Source: Giesbergeria anulus (GTDB lineage: Bacteria > Pseudomonadota > Gammaproteobacteria > Burkholderiales > Burkholderiaceae_C). Taken from it: a stretch of DNA of 64,000 nt. Below the pieces are notes generated by a model that was not told the DNA's origin, did not search any database, and saw only the letters and a program-made list of their open reading frames with translations. The translations under genes were made by a program, and so were the position numbers. Positions 53,277 to 62,409 of this stretch are shown here, piece after piece; the stretch's first letter is position 1; the number at the start of each line of letters is the position of its first letter. Where the stretch lies: assembly GCF_900111115.1 (NCBI RefSeq), contig NZ_FOGD01000001.1:738910-802909 (forward strand), in the 5' to 3' direction.

Positions 53277-54521
53277 TTAGTACTGACTGGGCGCTTGTGG
53301 GGTGCTATCGGGCTTGACCCAGCGGTGGTAGCAACCCCAAGCTCCCAAGCCGCACAGGGCCATCACCAGCGCCAATGGCTGGCTGCTGCCGTTGTGCAAG
53401 CCCCCCACCAAGGCTCCGGCCAACGTGGCAAATAAAAAAGCCAAAGCCCCATTAAAAGCAGCCGCCGTACCGGCACGCCGCCCCTGCGTAGCTAAAGCAC
53501 AAGCACTGGCATTGGGGCCAATCACCCCCACGCTGGCCATAAAAACAAAACAGCCCAGCACAAACCAAGGCAGCGACATCCAGCCCGCCAACGCCAGCAC
53601 CGCCAAAGCCACGCCCGCCACGAGCGGCAGCCACAGCGCCCGGCGCAGCAAGGTGGTGGCGGCCATCTTTCTCAGCCAATAGGCATTGAGCTGGCTGGCC
53701 GCAATCAGGCCCAGCGCATTGGCACCAAAAAACCAGCCATAGTTCTGTGCTGTCACCCCATAGAGCTGCATCAATACAAACGGTGAGCCTGCAATGTAGG
53801 CAAACATGCCCGCCCGCGTCAGGCCCGCACTGAGCACAAAGCCCATAAAGCTACGGTCGTGCAGCAAATCACGGTAATTGCGCGCTACAGTGCCCCATTG
53901 CAAGGGTGGCTCTTGGGCGGTGTTATGGCTTTCTTCTAAACCCAGCCAAACCCCAAGCAGGCAGATCAGGCCAAACACCACCAACACGCCAAAAATAGCC
54001 CGCCAGCCCCACCATTGCAGCAGCCAGCCCCCCACCAAGGGGGCCAAAATAGGGGCCAGCCCCATCACCAGCATCAGCAATGAGAAAACCCGCGCTGAGT
54101 CGCGCGCACCCATGCGGTCGCGTACCATCGCGCTGGGCACCACCAACCCGGCACAGCCGCCCATGCCCTGCAAAAACCGACACACGCACAGCATGGTAAT
54201 GTTGTCGGCCAAGGCGCACCCCAGCGAGGCCAAGGCGTACAGGGTAAAACCGACATACAGCGGCAGCTTGCGGCCAAAGCGGTCACTGACCGGGCCATAA
54301 ATCAACTGGCCCAAGGTCAGGCCAATAAAGAAGGTGGACAGCGTCCACTCCATGCTGCCAGCTGGGGCGTGCAAATCCTGCTCTACCTGCACAAAACTGG
54401 GCAGGTACATGTCGATGGTCAAGGGGGCCACCGCCGTGAGCATCCCCAGCAGCACAATCCAGAGGGTAAAGCGGTGGCCGGTGGGTGGCCCCAGCGGCGC
54501 AAACGGAGAAGAAGAGCTCAT
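53277..54521 (-). CDS. Bcr/CflA-type multidrug efflux MFS transporter
   Basis: A 414-residue, 12-helix DHA1 drug:H+ antiporter. Signatures: TIDMYLPSFVQVEQDLHAP in helix 1, YGPVSDRFGRKLPLYVGF in loop 2-3, FLQGMGGCAGLVVPSAMVRD in helix 4-5. It is a paralogue of the transporter at 18,725-19,960 but only moderately similar. Substrate unknown. It diverges from metY. Confidence 0.9.
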   Translation of the reverse strand: MSSSSPFAPLGPPTGHRFTLWIVLLGMLTAVAPLTIDMYLPSFVQVEQDLHAPAGSMEWTLSTFFIGLTLGQLIYGPVSDRFGRKLPLYVGFTLYALASLGCALADNITMLCVCRFLQGMGGCAGLVVPSAMVRDRMGARDSARVFSLLMLVMGLAPILAPLVGGWLLQWWGWRAIFGVLVVFGLICLLGVWLGLEESHNTAQEPPLQWGTVARNYRDLLHDRSFMGFVLSAGLTRAGMFAYIAGSPFVLMQLYGVTAQNYGWFFGANALGLIAASQLNAYWLRKMAATTLLRRALWLPLVAGVALAVLALAGWMSLPWFVLGCFVFMASVGVIGPNASACALATQGRRAGTAAAFNGALAFLFATLAGALVGGLHNGSSQPLALVMALCGLGAWGCYHRWVKPDSTPQAPSQY

Positions 54522-54719
54522 GGCTAACGCGATGCAGACCCCAAAAGGCCATGCAAAAGCCAGTCATTATCCCGTGGACACCCGTTTCTTGCAGCGCGGC
54601 TACTGCCACGAAAAAGCATAAGCACATTTGAAAAATATCGCCGGGGCAGCACCGCCCCCATGCAACAATGCCCGCCAGCTCCGCATGGGCGCGGGGCCTG
54701 CCTTTGAGGAAAAAATTTC

Positions 54720-56003
54720 ATGCACCTTGATACCCTTGCCGTCCACGCCGGTTACTCCCCCGATCCCACCACCAAATCGGTGGCAGTGCCTATCTACCAA
54801 ACGGTGGCCTATGCCTTTGACAGCGCACAGCATGGCGCTGACCTGTTCGATCTGAAAGTACAGGGCAACATCTACACCCGGATCATGAACCCCACCACCG
54901 ACGTGCTAGAAAAGCGCGTGGCGGCTTTGGAAGGTGGCATTGGGGCGCTGGCATTGGCCTCGGGCATGGCAGCCATTACCGCAGCGATTCAAACGCTGGC
55001 CGAAGCGGGTGACAACATCGTCTCGGCCAGCACGCTGTATGGCGGCACCTACAACCTGTTTGCCCACACCTTCCCGCAGCAAGGCATTGACGTACGCTTT
55101 GCCGACCCACGCGACCCAGCCAGCTTTGCCCAACACATTGATGCCCGCACCAAGGCCATCTTTATTGAATCTATTGGCAACCCACTGGGCAACGTCACTG
55201 ACATCCGCGCGCTGGCTGATGTGGCCCATGCCCACGGCGTACCACTGATTGTGGACAACACCGTGCCCAGCCCCTACCTGCTGCGCCCGATTGAGCACGG
55301 TGCCGACATCGTGGTGCACTCCCTCACCAAATACTTGGGCGGCCACGGCAACAGCGTCGGCGGCGCGATTGTCGATAGCGGCAAATTCCCTTGGGCCGAG
55401 CACAAAGAGCGCTTCAAGCGCCTCAATGAGCCTGATGTGAGCTACCACGGCGTGGTCTATACCGAAGCACTGGGCGCTGCGGCCTTTATTGGCCGCGCCC
55501 GCGTGGTGCCGCTGCGCAATATGGGCGCGGCATTGGCACCGCTCAACGCCTTCCTGATTTTGCAAGGCATTGAAACCTTGGCCCTGCGCATGGACCGCAT
55601 TTGCGACAACACCCAAGCGCTGGCCCAATACCTAGAACAGCACCCCAAGGTGGAATGGGTGCGCTACGCTGGTCTGCCCAACCACCCCGACCATGCCCTT
55701 GTCCAGCGTCAGCTCGGTGGCAAGGCTTCGGGTATTTTGTCGTTCAGCCTCAAGGGCCAAGAGGCCGACCCCCGCGCTGCGGGCGCGCGCTTCTTGGATG
55801 CGCTGCAACTGTTCACGCGCTTGGTCAACATTGGCGATGCCAAATCGCTGGCTACCCATCCGGCCTCCACCACCCACCGCCAGCTCAACCCCACAGAACT
55901 GGCGAAGGCCGGTGTCAGTGAAGGCATGGTGCGTCTGTCTGTAGGTATCGAGCACATCGACGACCTGCGCGCCGATCTGGCCCAAGCGCTAGACAAGGTA
56001 TAA
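54720..56003 (+). CDS. metY: O-acetylhomoserine sulfhydrylase (O-acetylhomoserine aminocarboxypropyltransferase)
   Basis: PLP enzyme forming homocysteine from O-acetylhomoserine and sulfide. The 427-residue product is a Cys/Met metabolism PLP enzyme with [14 protein letters not shown], the PLP region [11 protein letters not shown], the [19 protein letters not shown] stretch, and the PLP Lys in [20 protein letters not shown] lies 9 bases before the ATG. A bidirectional terminator follows. Confidence 0.95.
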   Translation: MHLDTLAVHAGYSPDPTTKSVAVPIYQTVAYAFDSAQHGADLFDLKVQGNIYTRIMNPTTDVLEKRVAALEGGIGALALASGMAAITAAIQTLAEAGDNIVSASTLYGGTYNLFAHTFPQQGIDVRFADPRDPASFAQHIDARTKAIFIESIGNPLGNVTDIRALADVAHAHGVPLIVDNTVPSPYLLRPIEHGADIVVHSLTKYLGGHGNSVGGAIVDSGKFPWAEHKERFKRLNEPDVSYHGVVYTEALGAAAFIGRARVVPLRNMGAALAPLNAFLILQGIETLALRMDRICDNTQALAQYLEQHPKVEWVRYAGLPNHPDHALVQRQLGGKASGILSFSLKGQEADPRAAGARFLDALQLFTRLVNIGDAKSLATHPASTTHRQLNPTELAKAGVSEGMVRLSVGIEHIDDLRADLAQALDKV

Positions 56004-56033
56004 GCCAACAGCCCCACCACGGGGCATTGAAAC

Positions 56034-56061
56034 AAAAAAAGCCCTCATAGAGGGCTTTTTT
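56034..56061. terminator. Bidirectional rho-independent terminator
   Basis: AAAAAAAGCCCTC-ATA-GAGGGCTTTTTT serves metY (plus) and the small basic gene (minus). Confidence 0.9.
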
Positions 56062-56102
56062 GATGCAGAGCGCAACAAAGCACGCTTTGCAGAAGAGCTA
56101 GA

Positions 56103-56273
56103 TCAGCCGCCCTTTTTGGAGCGCTTGCCGGGGTTCTTCTTGCTGCGTGTTGCCACGCCGCGTTCCAGACTGACGCGCTGACCACGGCCTGGGGTAGCCA
56201 AAGTCACGCCATTAGGAGTTTGGGGGCGGGGGGTGCGCTTGCGATCTGCTTCAGTAACGATTTTGTTGCCCAT
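56103..56273 (-). CDS. Small basic hypothetical protein (56 aa)
   Basis: A very Lys/Arg-rich protein (DRKRTPRPQTPNGVTLATPG, RSKKNPGKRSKKGG). It has a good ribosome binding site (GGAGG) before ATG at 56,273. No family recognised; composition suggests a nucleic-acid- or ribosome-associated small protein. Upstream in-frame codons to 56,459 run into the DUF808 gene and are not used. Confidence 0.55.
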   Translation of the reverse strand: MGNKIVTEADRKRTPRPQTPNGVTLATPGRGQRVSLERGVATRSKKNPGKRSKKGG

Positions 56274-56376
56274 GAATGGCCTCCGTTGAAAGTGAAAATA
56301 AAAAGAAAAGCCCTCTATTAGGCCACAGCCAGAAAGGGGGTGGCATAAATAGGGGCTGTGGCAGCCCTCACGCCCC

Positions 56377-57342
56377 TCAGTGGGCTGTGCCGCGCAAGCG
56401 CTGTACCAGCAGCACCACCGCCAATACAATGGCCCCGGCCAGTACTCCCAGCAGTGCATTGAGGCCGTTGGGCACCAGCACCTGCCACAGTGCCCCCGCA
56501 GGCCATTGCAAGGCTGCTACCCCGGCGGCCTCAATGTGGTGGTGCAGCCACGGCACGCCGTGCGCCAAAATTCCACCCCCCACCAAAAACATAGCTGCCG
56601 TGCCCGCCACTGACAGGCCCTTCATCAGCCAAGGAGCCGCCCCAACAATGCCCCGGCCCAGCCCTTGCACCAAGGTGCTGCTTTGGCGGGTCAGCCACAA
56701 GCCCAGATCATCGAGTTTGACGATACCGGCCACCAGCCCATACACTCCCGCCGTCATGATGATGGCAATGCCCGACAGCACCGTCACCTGCTGAATAAAC
56801 GGTGCTGCCGCTACCGTACCCAGCGTGATGGCAATGATTTCTGCCGACAAAATAAAATCCGTGCGCACTGCACCCTTGACCTTGTCGCGCTCAAACGCGG
56901 CCAAATCCGCCACTGGGGCAGCAGCGTCTTCGCCCTCTTCGCTGTCCTGGGGATGCCAAAAGGCATGGGCGAGTTTTTCGCAGCCCTCAAAGCACAAAAA
57001 GGCCCCGCCCACCATCAACAGCGGCGTGACCGCCCAAGGGGCCAGTGCGCTAATAAGCAAGGCCAGCGGCACCAAAATGGCCTTGTTGAGCAGTGAGCCT
57101 TTAGCCACCGCCCAAACCACCGGGATTTCGCGCTCGGCGCGCACACCGGCCACCTGCTGCGCGTTCAAGGCCAGATCATCACCCAGTACCCCAGCCGTCT
57201 TTTGTGCTGCCACCTTGGTCATGACCGAGACATCGTCGGCCATTGCCACACTTTTTTTGGCGGCTACTTTGGTCATCAAGGCCACGTCGTCCAAGATGGT
57301 GGCGATATCGTCCAACAGGGTCAATAGACTGGCTCCAGCCAT
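56377..57342 (-). CDS. DUF808 (YedI-like) inner membrane protein
   Basis: A 321-residue membrane protein beginning [20 protein letters not shown], the characteristic DUF808 start. The repeated [22 protein letters not shown] region follows, then about eight hydrophobic segments ([39 protein letters not shown]). Function unknown. AAGGAG precedes the ATG. The adk terminator lies between it and adk, so it is transcribed separately. Confidence 0.85.
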   Translation of the reverse strand: MAGASLLTLLDDIATILDDVALMTKVAAKKSVAMADDVSVMTKVAAQKTAGVLGDDLALNAQQVAGVRAEREIPVVWAVAKGSLLNKAILVPLALLISALAPWAVTPLLMVGGAFLCFEGCEKLAHAFWHPQDSEEGEDAAAPVADLAAFERDKVKGAVRTDFILSAEIIAITLGTVAAAPFIQQVTVLSGIAIIMTAGVYGLVAGIVKLDDLGLWLTRQSSTLVQGLGRGIVGAAPWLMKGLSVAGTAAMFLVGGGILAHGVPWLHHHIEAAGVAALQWPAGALWQVLVPNGLNALLGVLAGAIVLAVVLLVQRLRGTAH

Positions 57343-57381
57343 AGCAGCTCCTTGAAAGAGAAAAGTAACACGCGCCACCAC

Positions 57382-57414
57382 CAAAAGCAAAACGCCCCGC
57401 ACGGGGGCGGGGCG
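57382..57414 (-). terminator. Rho-independent terminator after adk
   Basis: On the minus strand CGCCCCGC-CCCCGT-GCGGGGCG is followed by TTTTGCTTTT, 25 bases after the adk stop. Confidence 0.85.
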
Positions 57415-57439
57415 CATTACTGGGCAAGGCCCGTAGCGA

Positions 57440-58165
<726 letters not shown>

Positions 58166-58198
58166 TCAATGGACAAGGATAGCACGCACAACCTATGC

Positions 58199-59005
58199 CT
58201 AGCCTGACGCCAGCAAGGCGCGCACCCGATCTAGGTCTTCGGGGGTATCCACCCCTAGGCCGGGGGCCGTGGCAGCCACATGCACCGCAATGCGATGGCC
58301 ATGCCACAGGGCACGCAGTTGCTCCAGCGCCTCCAGAGCCTCAGTGGGGGCCGGGGCCAACTGTGGAAAATCACGCAAAAAACCGGCCCGATAACTGTAG
58401 AGACCAATGTGGCGCAGCGGCGCAAAACCCGCCAAGGCAGCAACCTGCGGATAGGCTGGCAATGCACGGCCATCCCACCAAGGGCTATCCGCCAGATCAC
58501 GGGCGTGCGGAATAGGGGCACGGCTAAAGTATTGCGCCATGCCACGCGCATCCAGCACCACCTTCACGATGTTCGGATTGGTGTAATCGGCTTGGCTGTT
58601 GATGGCGTGGGCAGCGGTGCCCATACTGGCGTCTGGATGCTGGTGCAACAGTGCCGCCACCGCAGCAATCAGCAGCGGATCGATCAGTGGCTCGTCCCCC
58701 TGCACATTGACCACCACATCGTTGCCAGACAAGTCCAGCAGGGCGCAGGCTTCGGCCAAACGGTCACTGCCATTGGCGTGGTCGGGGCGGGTCAGGATAG
58801 ATTCAATGCCGTGGGCGGCACAGGCTTGCTCGATACGCGCATCGTCGGTGGCAACCACGGTACGCAAGGCACCGCTTTGCGCGGCACGTTGGGCCACGCG
58901 CACCACCATCGGCAGGCCAGCAATATCGGCCAGCGGTTTGCCCGGCAGGCGGCTAGACGCCATCCGTGCCGGAATCAGCACGGTAAAGGGGGCAGCAGAC
59001 ATCAT
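58199..59005 (-). CDS. kdsB: 3-deoxy-manno-octulosonate cytidylyltransferase
   Basis: Activates KDO as CMP-KDO for lipid A inner core. The 268-residue product has [20 protein letters not shown] (residues 11-30), the nucleotide-binding [14 protein letters not shown], and the later [13 protein letters not shown] and [12 protein letters not shown] regions. ATG at 59,005 overlaps the Trm112 stop (ATGA). It stands between trm112 and adk. Confidence 0.95.
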   Translation of the reverse strand: MMSAAPFTVLIPARMASSRLPGKPLADIAGLPMVVRVAQRAAQSGALRTVVATDDARIEQACAAHGIESILTRPDHANGSDRLAEACALLDLSGNDVVVNVQGDEPLIDPLLIAAVAALLHQHPDASMGTAAHAINSQADYTNPNIVKVVLDARGMAQYFSRAPIPHARDLADSPWWDGRALPAYPQVAALAGFAPLRHIGLYSYRAGFLRDFPQLAPAPTEALEALEQLRALWHGHRIAVHVAATAPGLGVDTPEDLDRVRALLASG

Positions 59006-59199
59006 GCGGCAGCAGCCCAGTGTTCCAACTCATCATCGGTCAGGGTGCGGGCTTCGTCTTCGAGCAGCACCGGAATACCGTCGCGCACCGGGTAGGCCAG
59101 CCGGGCGCTGCGCGAGACCAGCTCTTGGTATTCGCGGTCGTAAATGAGCGAGCCTTTGGTGACGGGGCAGACCAGCAGTTCAAGCAGTTTGGAGTCCAT
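59002..59199 (-). CDS. Trm112 family protein (YcaR-like)
   Basis: A 65-residue small zinc-ribbon-like protein of the Trm112/UPF0434 family ([42 protein letters not shown]). Role unclear; genes of this family sit between lpxK and kdsB in many Proteobacteria. ATG at 59,199 is chosen over an upstream in-frame codon at 59,214. Confidence 0.9.
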   Translation of the reverse strand: MDSKLLELLVCPVTKGSLIYDREYQELVSRSARLAYPVRDGIPVLLEDEARTLTDDELEHWAAAA

Positions 59200-59220
59200 G
59201 ATGGTGCAGTGCAAAGAATG

Positions 59221-60219
59221 TCAAGAAGAGGAGCGTGATGATAGTGTGCGGGCCAGACAGGCATCGAGGGCGGTAAAAAAGCCGGGGGCGATCTCTACGT
59301 GCAACGGTACTGCCAGCGCTTCAGGATGGTGCCGCCAGAGCTTGGCGGCATCTTTTTCTGTACACAGCAGGGGCTGGCCGGGCTGGGCTGGACTGCGCCA
59401 ACCATCAAAGTTGAAATGATCGGGCAAGGCCACAGCATGCTCTACCTGCAAGCCCTGAGCGGCCAACATGGCAAAAAAATGCTCAGGGCGGGCAATAGCC
59501 GCCACCGCCACCAACCCTTGGCCTTGCAGTGCCGCCAAAGGCAGTTGTGTGCCATCGGCGCGCACGGCCCAAGGGGCTAGTTGGCGCTTTAGGGCAAAGG
59601 TGGGGGCACTACTGGTTGGGGGGTTGCCTGCATGCACCACCAAATCCACCGCACGGGGCCAAGACTCACGCAAGGGGCCAGCAGGCAGCAGCCAGCCATT
59701 GCCAATCCCTTCTTCATTAAAAACACAGATTTCGATGTCGCGCTCTAAAGCCCAGTGCTGTAACCCATCATCGCACACCATGATGTTGACTTCTGGGTGC
59801 TGGGCGCGCAAATGGCGGGCCGCATCCATGCGCTTTGCGGCCACGGCCACCGGCACCTTGCAGGCCCGTGCCAGCAGGAGGGGTTCATCACCCACATCAT
59901 CTGGGTGGCTGTCGGGTGGTACGCTGCGGCAGTCGTGGCTGCGGCGGCCATAGCCGCGTGACACCACCCCTGGCCGCCAGCCTTGGTTTTGCAAATGGCG
60001 CACCACGGCCATCACTACCGGCGTTTTTCCCGCACCACCGGCAATCACATTGCCCACCACAATGACAGGCACCCCCGGATGTTGTGCTGGCAACCAACCC
60101 ACGCGGTAAAGGGCTTGTCGCCCACGCGCTAGCAGCCCATAAAGCAGAGAGAGCGGCCACAGTATCTTGGCACCCCAACCCCGATAGCGCCATAGGCGGC
60201 GCAATGTGGCTTCAGACAT
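59221..60219 (-). CDS. lpxK: Tetraacyldisaccharide 4'-kinase
   Basis: Adds the 4'-phosphate of lipid A. The 332-residue membrane-associated kinase has the family start WGAKILWPLSLLYGLLARGR, P-loop-like VGNVIAGGAGKTPVVMAV, the VVSRGYGRR motif and the conserved DDGLQHWALERDIEICVF. ATG at 60,219 (MSEATLRRLW) is chosen. It follows exbD by 47 bases. Confidence 0.95.
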   Translation of the reverse strand: MSEATLRRLWRYRGWGAKILWPLSLLYGLLARGRQALYRVGWLPAQHPGVPVIVVGNVIAGGAGKTPVVMAVVRHLQNQGWRPGVVSRGYGRRSHDCRSVPPDSHPDDVGDEPLLLARACKVPVAVAAKRMDAARHLRAQHPEVNIMVCDDGLQHWALERDIEICVFNEEGIGNGWLLPAGPLRESWPRAVDLVVHAGNPPTSSAPTFALKRQLAPWAVRADGTQLPLAALQGQGLVAVAAIARPEHFFAMLAAQGLQVEHAVALPDHFNFDGWRSPAQPGQPLLCTEKDAAKLWRHHPEALAVPLHVEIAPGFFTALDACLARTLSSRSSS

Positions 60220-60266
60220 GGTGTGGCAGGCAGCAGGCTGCGCCAAGGCAGCCGCTGCACAAAGAC

Positions 60267-60701
60267 TCAGGGATTACCAACCCCAGCACTGGCCGACGAC
60301 TGGGTGGCAAAGGTAATTTGTGTCAGCCCCGCACGGCGAGCCGCCTCCATCACCGTAATGACGGCCTGATGGGTGGCGGTGGCATCGGCGCTAATCACAA
60401 TAATGCTGCCAGACTGGCTTTTGGCGGCATTGCGCAGGGCGCTGGCCATAGAGTCTACGCCTTTGCCATTGACTACCATCTTATTGACGGCATAGCGTCC
60501 ATCAGCCGCCACGGCCACAATGATCTCTTTGGGCCGGTCGCGCATTTGTTCGGTATCGGCCACAGGCAGCGTCAGTTGCATCTCAGTGAACTTGCTGTAG
60601 GTAGTGGTCAGCATCAGAAAGATGAGGATCACCAGCAGAACGTCGATGAACGGGATCAAGTTGATCTCCGGTTCTTCTTTCTGGCGCGGGCGGAAATTCA
60701 T
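60267..60701 (-). CDS. exbD: ExbD/TolR family biopolymer transport protein
   Basis: Plug/peptidoglycan-facing component of a Ton-like energising complex. The 144-residue product has one membrane helix carrying the functional Asp (EINLIPFIDVLLVILIFLML) and a periplasmic domain (RPKEIIVAVAADGRYAVN). Its start overlaps the exbB stop (ATGA). No tonB is adjacent. The pair is commonly found ahead of lpxK in betaproteobacteria. Confidence 0.93.
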   Translation of the reverse strand: MNFRPRQKEEPEINLIPFIDVLLVILIFLMLTTTYSKFTEMQLTLPVADTEQMRDRPKEIIVAVAADGRYAVNKMVVNGKGVDSMASALRNAAKSQSGSIIVISADATATHQAVITVMEAARRAGLTQITFATQSSASAGVGNP

Positions 60702-61339
60702 TTGCGCAACTGGATCAGATGGCGCACAAACTGGTCTGCCGACAACTCCAGCGTGAGCAAATAAGCGTCTACACGGGCGCGAAAATAGCGCCAGAAGATC
60801 AATGCGGGAATAGCGACGATCAGGCCAAAAGCGGTGTTGTACAGCGCCACAGAGATACCGTGGGCCAAACGTGCTGGGTTGCCCCCACCCATCGCCTGCC
60901 CTAGGCCGCCAGCATCTACTTGCGCACCAAAAATTTCAATCATGCCGATCACAGTGCCCAACAAGCCCAACAGTGGTGCCGCCGAGGCAATGGTGGCCAA
61001 CGCACTGAGGTATTTTTCCAACCGGTGGGCCACAGCGCGGCCTGTGCCTTCCATCGTGGCGCGCAGGTCAGCCTCGGTGCAACGGGGGTTGGTGTTCAGG
61101 GCTTGCAGGCCGCTAGCCAGCACTTCACCCAGCGCAGAGTTTTGCGCCAAGTGGGCCACCATATCGGGGCTGGGAACACCACTACCAGAGACCGCCATGG
61201 CTTCTTGGAGCAATTGGGGCGGCGTGATGCGCGCCGTGCGCAAAGTAACAAACCGCTCAATAATCAGCGCCAGCGCCAGAACGGAGCAGGCCATCAAGGG
61301 CCAGATAGGCCAGCCTGCGGCTTGGATAATCGACAACAA
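60698..61339 (-). CDS. exbB: MotA/TolQ/ExbB proton channel family protein
   Basis: Proton-channel subunit that works with ExbD. The 213-residue product has three membrane helices and the conserved SAAPLLGLLGTVIGMIEIFGA, then NPARLAHGISVALYNTAFGLIVAIPALIFW, where the channel Thr/Gly-rich helices lie. TTG at 61,339 is chosen because CGGAG lies upstream and family members begin LSIIQAAGWPIWPL there. The codon at 61,405 would add 22 unconserved residues. Confidence 0.92.
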   Translation of the reverse strand: MLSIIQAAGWPIWPLMACSVLALALIIERFVTLRTARITPPQLLQEAMAVSGSGVPSPDMVAHLAQNSALGEVLASGLQALNTNPRCTEADLRATMEGTGRAVAHRLEKYLSALATIASAAPLLGLLGTVIGMIEIFGAQVDAGGLGQAMGGGNPARLAHGISVALYNTAFGLIVAIPALIFWRYFRARVDAYLLTLELSADQFVRHLIQLRK

Positions 61340-61401
61340 TGGGTTCTCCGTTCGGGTAAGGAAAGGGCGATTATCTCCCAGCTTGCCTTGGCCCCACCTG
61401 T

Positions 61402-62409
61402 TCAATAAAGATCGCTATCGGCCAAGGTGAAGGCGTAATCACGATCAAAGTCTATGCCATCGGGCACAGCGCTATAGCTGCGATAGACAGCCTGCACCGG
61501 CAATGGCGGCTCAGTGGGTATAAAGCCCCATCGGGCCAACCAAGGATACGCTGGGCAGGCTTGACCCAGAAAGGTGCTGACCTCAGAGATGCCATGCCCT
61601 TGTAGCCATTGGATGATCTGGTTCCAAGCGTCACGAACTGCTTGGGGCTGCTCAGGTAACATGAGATCGACCAGCACAGCCTGCCCTGCTGCCGTGGGCG
61701 TAAGCACCACAAACCCCAGTGGCACCGCAGACAGTACCGACCACAGCGCAAAGCGCCAATAACACCGCCCTTGGCGATCATCAAAGCGCCAAGCCAAAAA
61801 AGCCTGATCGCGCACCAGCGCTGCTTGGAGGTTCTGCCGACGCTCTGCCCACAGGGCATCCCAAACAGGCTCGGCAAAATGGGTGGGCACCACTTGGACG
61901 GTATAGCCGTGTTCTGGCTTGTGCGTGGCCGATAGCGTCAGACGCCACCAACTACCACCTTGGTACAAAGAACACAGCCCCAGCAGGCTCTCTAAACGTA
62001 CTCTTCGCTCAAGCCCAATCCCCACCGCGATAGCCACGGCGCTGGCATCAGCGTTGGTGTGGAAAATTTGTGCTGCCGCCACCAACGGCCCCTGACGGGC
62101 AGTACCGACGCGACCACGCCAAAGGGGGTGGCTGTAGTGGTCACGGGCTAAACACAAAGGCCATTCCTGCCCTTGTAGCCAACAGCGATGCACACTGGCA
62201 CCGACAAACGCTGCCACGGTGCCATCCGGCGCTTGGCTGATGGCTGCACGCCTGCCCACCTGATCGGGCAAGTGCCATTGGTAGCGCCACGCCCAAACGG
62301 CTGGTGTGCGGTGATCAACAAAACTGTGCATAAACCCTGCTTGCACCGTAGGCCAATCCGACTCGGTCATGGCTCGCACCACGCAGTGGGTCTGGGGATT
62401 TTCAGTCAT
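61402..62409 (-). CDS. GNAT-like N-acetyltransferase domain protein
   Basis: A 335-residue protein that resembles tandem GNAT-fold acetyltransferases seen in surface-polysaccharide loci (VVRAMTESDWPTVQAGFMHSF start, FLAWRFDDRQGRCYWRFALW, PLGFVVLTPTAAGQAVLVDL). The acetyl-CoA loop is not clearly recognisable, so the family call is tentative. It overlaps the glycosyltransferase gene by 8 bases and is probably cotranscribed. It may modify a glycan made by that enzyme. Confidence 0.5.
   Translation of the reverse strand: MTENPQTHCVVRAMTESDWPTVQAGFMHSFVDHRTPAVWAWRYQWHLPDQVGRRAAISQAPDGTVAAFVGASVHRCWLQGQEWPLCLARDHYSHPLWRGRVGTARQGPLVAAAQIFHTNADASAVAIAVGIGLERRVRLESLLGLCSLYQGGSWWRLTLSATHKPEHGYTVQVVPTHFAEPVWDALWAERRQNLQAALVRDQAFLAWRFDDRQGRCYWRFALWSVLSAVPLGFVVLTPTAAGQAVLVDLMLPEQPQAVRDAWNQIIQWLQGHGISEVSTFLGQACPAYPWLARWGFIPTEPPLPVQAVYRSYSAVPDGIDFDRDYAFTLADSDLY

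Noticed and set aside
54640-54719. SAM riboswitch upstream of metY
   Set aside because: The leader is only about 90 bases and a GCCC/GGGC hairpin is the sole structure I see; no SAM riboswitch core motif is recognisable.
56103-56459. Longer form (118 aa) of the small basic protein
   Set aside because: The extra N-terminus overlaps the DUF808 gene and has no ribosome binding site, whereas ATG at 56,273 has GGAGG.
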